From assembly GCA_015350385.1 (NCBI GenBank), contig WNKI01000001.1, forward strand, positions 4,171,647 through 4,209,605: 37,959 bases of DNA, in the 5' to 3' direction. Below the pieces are notes generated by a model. That model was not told the DNA's origin. It saw only the letters and a list, made by a program, of their open reading frames with translations, and did no database searches. How positions within the stretch are numbered: position 1 is the stretch's first letter; the number at the start of each line of letters is the position of its first letter. Origin of the DNA: Aculops lycopersici (lineage: Eukaryota > Arthropoda > Arachnida > Trombidiformes > Eriophyidae). Below, one piece after another: positions 32,415 to 37,959 of this stretch. The translations under genes and the position numbers were made by a program.

Positions 32415-35181
32415 ATAGTCGTCGTCGTCGTCGGCTTTGAGGACAACAACGCTGGCGACCATTCGTCTGAGTGTTGAGCAATCGTGCAGCATCAACAGGT
32501 TGTCTATCATTATTGTCGTCATTGTTGCAGTTGGCCGCCACAACTTGTTGTTGTTGCTGCCGAAAGCCAACGAAACCACCACCAACGCCAAGACCCCGGC
32601 GACCTCGTGAGCCGTAATGTCGTTCCGATTGGCCTCTCTCATTGGCGAGAAGAAAAGTTGGAGTTTTCCGAGTGGCAAACTGCCACTTGTTACTAGTCAG
32701 CGAGGTTTGTGTGCCGCGACCACCAAGCTTCATGTGGTCGGCCATCATCGTTGTTACGTGAACTTGGCGAGAGCTAGACAGATGAGGAGAGGAAACTAGC
32801 AACTGTGTTTAGCAAGCAAATCAATAAATCACATCATTGAACAACTCGAGAAGTGCACCAGAGAGCGAGAGAGAAAAGAGCAACCAATACTTGTTGTTCG
32901 TTTGTTTGTTTTGCCTCCCTCATTTCAATGCCTGCCCCTCCGACTCTCCCTCTCTGACTAAATTGGTTACAATGACCACTCGGCTCTTTGCTGTTGCTAT
33001 TGCCGCTTCGACTATGGAGTGTCGACTCTGTAAGTTTCAAAGTTGGTTGCTACCAAAGTCGGAGGATTTAGCGCGCAAATTTGACTGAACGGCCATAGAG
33101 TTGCAACGGCGGTGATTGCAGCTGGACGGCCGGCCAGTCAGCTTGTTGAGATGACGCAACAACCAAGTGGCTAGTCCGCGATCATAATCTCTCGTCGCGG
33201 GCGCAACTGATGGCCAGCAGCAGCAGCAGCGGCGAGTCCATAATGTGCCAAACTTTTAGTAGCCGCCGCTTTTAGCAGAAAGGTTCAGAGCCTCGAGTGG
33301 CCAACGTGTGTATGTTTATCGCGCGGCGGATTTGCTCGCCTTTTGGTGTAGCTGGTTAACCGGCCGGCGATTATCGACTAGATACACGAAGTAAATCAAG
33401 CGGACAAGTGAGCAATCGGTGGTGGTGTTGCTGCTGCTGCTGCTGTTGGTGGCCACATTCAGCGCCATAAAGAAACCGAGATATTTTCGCTCGTTTTGGG
33501 GGATTTATTTGTGGCAGTGGCGCTGGTGTTAGTTTAAATCCAATTACTACACAAACAACATGTTGTTGCGGGCAACTCGCTCTTGTTGCTCAGAGAAAGA
33601 AAAGACACTCAACTCAAAGGAAATGAAGAGAAACGACAAGTCAGTTTGGCGTTACTAACAACTCGGGGGATTAACTCGAGCGCAACTGACGCAATCTCGC
33701 GAGTTGGGCGCCCAATTTTGCTGGAGATATCGTATGGTGATCTTAGTGGCGCAATTGGATTTACGAGCGCGAGTTTTTCTCCCTCTCCTCTCCTGTCCCT
33801 CTTTCTCTTTTTTCCCATTTCACTCTGTCCTTAGGTCTTGGGATTCTTAGTTACACAATCCAGAGATCTCGGGCTTCTTGAGTTGAGGCAACAAGTGGCG
33901 GCATAGGAGCTCGGCGCAGAGGGATTAGCTCGACTAAAGCCACAAATTTCAATGGCTCCAGTAAGTCGAGTTTGATTTTGCTGCCAAATTTATCGCACAA
34001 GTTGGCGGTTTTGTTTCATTGTCAGCTGAGAAGAGAGATAAGAGCAAAGGTAACCGACGCTTGGGCACCCAGCCTCTTGAAACGATTCCCTCCTCTTATT
34101 CTCACTATTGCGTTTATCTTTACGTTTACCTCAAAACTAAACTTCCAAGACTCAAATGCCATCAAATGAGAGAAATAGCGAGAGATAATCAAGTGAAGTC
34201 AACTGAAAAAGGAAACTCTCTGCCAATTAGCGTCTCGTTCCAACTTCATTAGCGCGCACGCACACGCTCACGCACAGACGGGCAGGGCGCCACAGGTGGC
34301 TGTCATTTGTGCCGCTCATTTGGGTTCAAGTGATTGCTCCAGTCCCTCTTGTTACAGGTTTCAATTGCACTTCTTTGATTTGCATTGGAATTTGCGGGAA
34401 ACGAGCCAACCAAATTAGTATAGTTTCTGTTATCGAGTTTTAATAACAAGCAGAGCCGACCTCTTGCATGTTAAACCAACATTGACCCTAAGCCGAGAGA
34501 TTTGGAGATTCTTTGAGATTTCAAGGAAGGAGGGTTTTTTCGGGATAACTTGGAACAACAGCACGGTAAGCGGCTGCTCTTTTGTGTCCGATTCGCCGGC
34601 GAGCGCACTTGTCGCGTTGTTCATTTGAAAGTTTAAATTTATCTAAAAATTTCGAATGAAAAAAAGATCAGATCCGCAGGTGGTTCTCGTTAGCGCGCAA
34701 ATTGGATCAACGATTCCAGTAAACGAATGGATCGAAAACATGAACTTCTGATCGCTTCTGGTGTTCATCAATTTTCATTAACTCACTCGATCGCTTGTGT
34801 GCAGCTCATTATTATAATTGACCGACAAGTAGCCATAGAGGAAGAGAGATACAAAGGGAATATGCTGCTCATTAGGCGGCAACTCTTTTGTTGCGCTCCT
34901 TTTCGTTTCACTTGTCGCGGCTTCAGTGGCCGCGACTGACAAGAGTAGAAGCCGATTTATCGGATGTACATGTATAATCAAGTCAAACTCAGAAAAAGTA
35001 AAATAAAAATAAAAATATTAGACTTAAATCGAACTAACAACTCAATTAATCTTCTTCCTTGCAACTTGAACGTAAACTGCTCAATAACAACTGCAAACCA
35101 ACCAACGAACTGGACACCACGACTTTTGCAAATCAATCACGCTAATTAAACTGGAACAACAAAACCAATACCAACTTGCAG

Positions 35182-35352
35182 CGCCTCGAGTGGCCGCCAA
35201 CTGAGGACGACGTGCGTCTGTGTCGCATGAAGGGCAAGTCGGCGGAACAATGCCAAAACTACATCCGCGTGATGAAACTCCAGGCGCCCGGTCAACTCTA
35301 CGTTTGCGGCACAAACGCCTACAGGCCGAGATGTCGACATTATTTGATAACG
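35182..35352 (+). CDS. Semaphorin coding exon 3
   Basis: 171 bases (57 codons) between acceptor CTTGCAG and donor GTAAGT, phase 0 at both ends. It reads RLEWPPTEDDVRLCRMKGKS, then AEQCQNYIRVMK and LYVCGTNAYRPRCRHYLIT. This is the most diagnostic part of the Sema domain: the C-x-KGKS-x-x-x-CQNYIRV block and CGTN-x-x-x-PRC, with conserved cysteines. It identifies the family on its own. The next exon, expected to carry the GLCPFDP-type block, was not found before the right edge. Confidence 0.95.
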
Positions 35353-35596
35353 GTAAGTTTCGTATATTATATAATATCTTCATACTCTCAAGTTGGTGTG
35401 TCTATTTAGATTTAAATTTGGATTTGGATTTCGATTCTGATTTTATGTGTGAGAAAGAAAGAGAGACACCAACATAAACGATGGAAGGAAGGAGACGAGA
35501 GAGGCGGGATTTTCCTTCTTGACTGGATCTCGAGAGGAGAAAACAGATCCTGGAATGTTGAACCAAGCCAGCGACTAGACTGGAGTAGTCACGTTG

Positions 35597-35630
35597 AGTT
35601 GGATCTCACAGGGACGGTAGAGATCCAACT
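35597..35630. repeat. Perfect 11-bp inverted repeat
   Basis: AGTTGGATCTC (35597-35607) and GAGATCCAACT (35620-35630), with a 12-base loop, 245 bases into semaphorin intron 3. Confidence 0.85.
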
Positions 35631-37712
35631 AAAAGTCGAGACAGACTCAAATTTGTTGCGATGCTAATACCAAGCTCTCAGCTAGCCACTCGCTTGGCAT
35701 CGCCGGCCGCCTAACTCTGATCTTTGGCTTAGATTAAACAATTAGCCATTAGCGAGATTTGCGGCTCAGATTAGACTCTGGCTTTGCGTCGATCTGTTCC
35801 TCCTCGATTCGTTATGAGCACACGAGACTTGGACTTGACTAGCTAGCGTTTCGATCTTGGCTTTAGTCTTCGTCAAGTTGCTGTGCGAGCAGCGCCAATC
35901 TGCAAGACAGACAGAGTAAAAGAGAGGGAGAGAGCAAATAAAATTCCTCTCGTTTGTTGCGGCCAATGGAGCGAGCAAGTGATGCAGCGGCTGCATTCGA
36001 GAGTTGCGTAACAAGCAGCTCAAGCAAACGGTGTGATCTATGGCGCGAATTCAATTACAATTGCCGCTCATCGTCGTCCTCTTCGTCTCCGTCTTCGTCG
36101 TTGGTGCTGCTGCTGCTATTGCCACCTTTGCCTTACCTCTGATCCCATAACCGCAACTCACCTCACTGACCTGTGAGCCGCAAAGCTCGTCTCGTCTCGT
36201 TAACACGGCGACGGCGGCAGCAGGACACGACACAAACACACACACGCAACTAACCACTAGTTTCATCTTTGTAAAAGGCAATGCAAATCAACTCAACTTG
36301 CTCGGCTCATCTGACAACTTGACTCGTCCCGCTGGCAGAGGAGACGAACTGAGAGTTTAGAATGGGAGATGGGATATGGAATATGGCAAAAATGGAGTGT
36401 GTGTGTGCGAGAGAGAGGAGATATGACAAGCCAGCCGTTAGCTTTTGGTGCTGAATTTGGCGCCATGATTTGGATTTGTGCAAGTTTTTGGCAAGCTAGA
36501 CTAAAATGGCAGTGGAAGACGAACACGAAGGATGAGTACGAGAATTTCTCGTGCGCCTTGCCTCGCTCCTCGCCACTGTGGTCAGCTGTTTGGTTGGCCG
36601 GTTGATTTGTTTGTTGGCTGGCTGGTTGGTTAGGCAGTTAGTTAGTTAGGATGTGAGAGAGGAGATAAAGAAGGTGCACGACGAATGTTCCTCGCTGCTC
36701 ACCGGCTAACTAACTCGCTCGCCACTCAGGTGGATGCTCAACAACTGAATAACTGTATGTATGAAATTGTAAGCAACCACCACGATATCTCCTCTCGTTG
36801 TCTTATCATCTCAATCCACTTTGCAGCTAGATGCTGGCTTGTGATGAGACAGAAAAGAGCAGCGAGTTAGTTGGTTTGCCGCCAACGTGGACCAAGAGGC
36901 AAAGAAACGAACGTTCAGAAAGGAGAGCAAATTGGACAAAGTTTGCTCAGTTTACCTGGGCGAAGCAGAGTATAGCAACGCAACAACAGAGACGCTGGCA
37001 ACCTGTTGTCTTGTTCCGGCCGCCAGATAGTCGCCCTCTGCAATTGGACCAACCAACTAGCTTCGCGGCTGCAATCAACATGACGTCTGTTGCTCCGTCG
37101 CTTCTTGACTTTGTGTCTTACCACCTCCTGTATCGCGCCTCGAGATTGTGGCTCGACTCGAATCGCCGGGCCAGAGGCAGCAGCAGCAGCAATTTGAGTC
37201 TCTCTAGCCAGAGCAAACAAATTGCCGCTTAGATGTCCAAATCTTGCTCTCGATATTTTGTTCGGTTATCGAGGTGGCGAAACAAAACAACTTATCATAG
37301 TCATAATAATCATCGTCATCCGCATTCTCATCCCCATCTGCGTGCTGATTGAAGCTAATCAAAATATTGTTACACAAAACACAATCGGGTGCTATATGTG
37401 CTATCTAGTCACAGAAGCAGCCGCCGCCTTTGCTGCCGCTGCAACATTAATTTGGCTCACAGTAACAATCCGGCAAGCTAACTAGCTTGCTGTTGTAAGC
37501 CTATTGGCATTATGAGGGGATTAAGTTTAGGGTAATACTAAGGGAGAATTTGCTTGTTTGCTTCCAGTAGCGCCGCCGCTTCTCTCTTTCTCCCTCGCCC
37601 AAAGTCTAGACGCGTCATTCGGGAGCAACAAACTCTCAATTGGTCGCCTCTCACTCACTAGCTCGCTGGCTCACCAACTTTGCACACACTGATCCAGATT
37701 GGAACCTCATTG

Positions 37713-37738
37713 AAACAAGTGGTTGCCGCCACTTGTTT
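37713..37738. repeat. Perfect 10-bp inverted repeat made of two E-box-like motifs
   Basis: AAACAAGTGG, 6-base loop TTGCCG, CCACTTGTTT. Each arm contains CACTTG (a CANNTG E-box), so this could be a paired site as well as a hairpin. Confidence 0.8.
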
Positions 37739-37901
37739 TACTCTCATTGTCTCGCTGCTTGTTCCACTTAATCCCACAAGCAAAGCGGCGGCCTTTTCCA
37801 ATGTAAACCAACTGAACTGAAACAAACGAATCGAAAGGAAAGGAAAACTAACATTAGCTTAAATCTTCCCTCTGATCGAACCGACAAATCGAACTGCGCC
37901 A

Positions 37902-37903
<2 letters not shown>

Positions 37904-37952
<49 letters not shown>
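37904..37952. repeat. (CA)n microsatellite
   Basis: About 24 uninterrupted CA units near the right edge of the window. Confidence 0.97.
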
Positions 37953-37953
<1 letters not shown>

Positions 37954-37959
37954 CTAACG

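Larger units (their letters stand above)
25048..35181 (+). other. Semaphorin intron 2 (about 10.1 kb)
   Basis: Bounded by GTAAGT at 25048 and CAACTTGCAG ending at 35181. I recognise no gene inside on either strand; the longest frames (25728-26297 and 28365-28949) look like chance. It contains a GA repeat with an N gap, a C11 run and three hairpins (25080, 31234, 31371). The large first introns of guidance genes often carry enhancers, but none can be named here. Confidence 0.75.
35353..37959 (+). other. Semaphorin intron 3, start only
   Basis: Begins with GTAAGT at 35353 and runs past the window. No further semaphorin exon or other gene is recognised. It contains two hairpins and a terminal CA repeat. 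Confidence 0.7.

Noticed and set aside
37222..37485. Membrane-like 87-codon frame as a further semaphorin exon
   Set aside because: The hydrophobic Ile/Ala runs come from ATA/ATC and GCC repeats; there is no Sema-domain block and no convincing acceptor.
1..37959. tRNA or rRNA genes
   Set aside because: Scanning for the tRNA B-box (GGTTCGANTCC) and rRNA-like blocks by eye gave nothing convincing; a covariance-model search would be decisive.

Overview
The window is eukaryotic nuclear DNA, most likely from an arthropod. Signs for this are a short GT-AG intron (131 bp), very long introns, AATAAA polyadenylation signals, a bee-venom-type (group III) secreted phospholipase A2, a class-1-like semaphorin and a possible defensin-like peptide. 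Triplet tracts (CAA/CAG/CCA) and GA/CA microsatellites are abundant, and two runs of N abut GA repeats. A mite or other chelicerate is my best guess from the small peptide and the nearly intronless genes, but the sequence does not settle this.

Layout. Positions 1-2504 hold no gene I can support. The minus strand then carries a single-exon Rab32/38-type GTPase (2505-3176) and the regulatory subunit 3 of protein phosphatase 4 (PP4R3/SMEK/falafel, two exons, 3827-6795). PP4R3 shares a ~1 kb head-to-head promoter region with a single-exon Nup107 on the plus strand (7805-10276). From 10.3 to 12.5 kb lies a scrambled zone: a deletion-scarred copy of the semaphorin 5' region plus part of the PLA2 gene (about 10325-10988), a small secreted cysteine-rich peptide gene (11620-11826, minus), and a broken copy of the Nup107 3' end (about 12345-12527). 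The order is Nup107-end / sema-PLA2 copy / Nup107-end copy / true sema-PLA2, which fits an old tandem duplication followed by decay.

From 12.5 to 21.1 kb the DNA is non-coding and is probably the upstream region of a semaphorin. That gene starts at 21113 (or 21281) and can be followed through three coding exons with compatible phases (21113-21510, 25002-25047, 35182-35352). Its introns are about 3.5 and 10.1 kb, and a third intron runs off the window. Intron 1 contains, on the opposite strand, an intact-looking 764-residue group III PLA2 gene (21619-23913).

The genes do not form a pathway: a membrane-traffic GTPase, a phosphatase subunit, a nuclear pore scaffold, a guidance cue, a secreted lipase and a putative host-defence peptide. 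The points most worth a second look are the nested PLA2/semaphorin pair, the tandem duplication remnants, the Thr/Gln-rich insertion inside the conserved part of PP4R3, the odd-cysteine peptide, ten exact copies of the 10-mer CCACTTGTTG, and several clean hairpins, one of them pre-miRNA-like.
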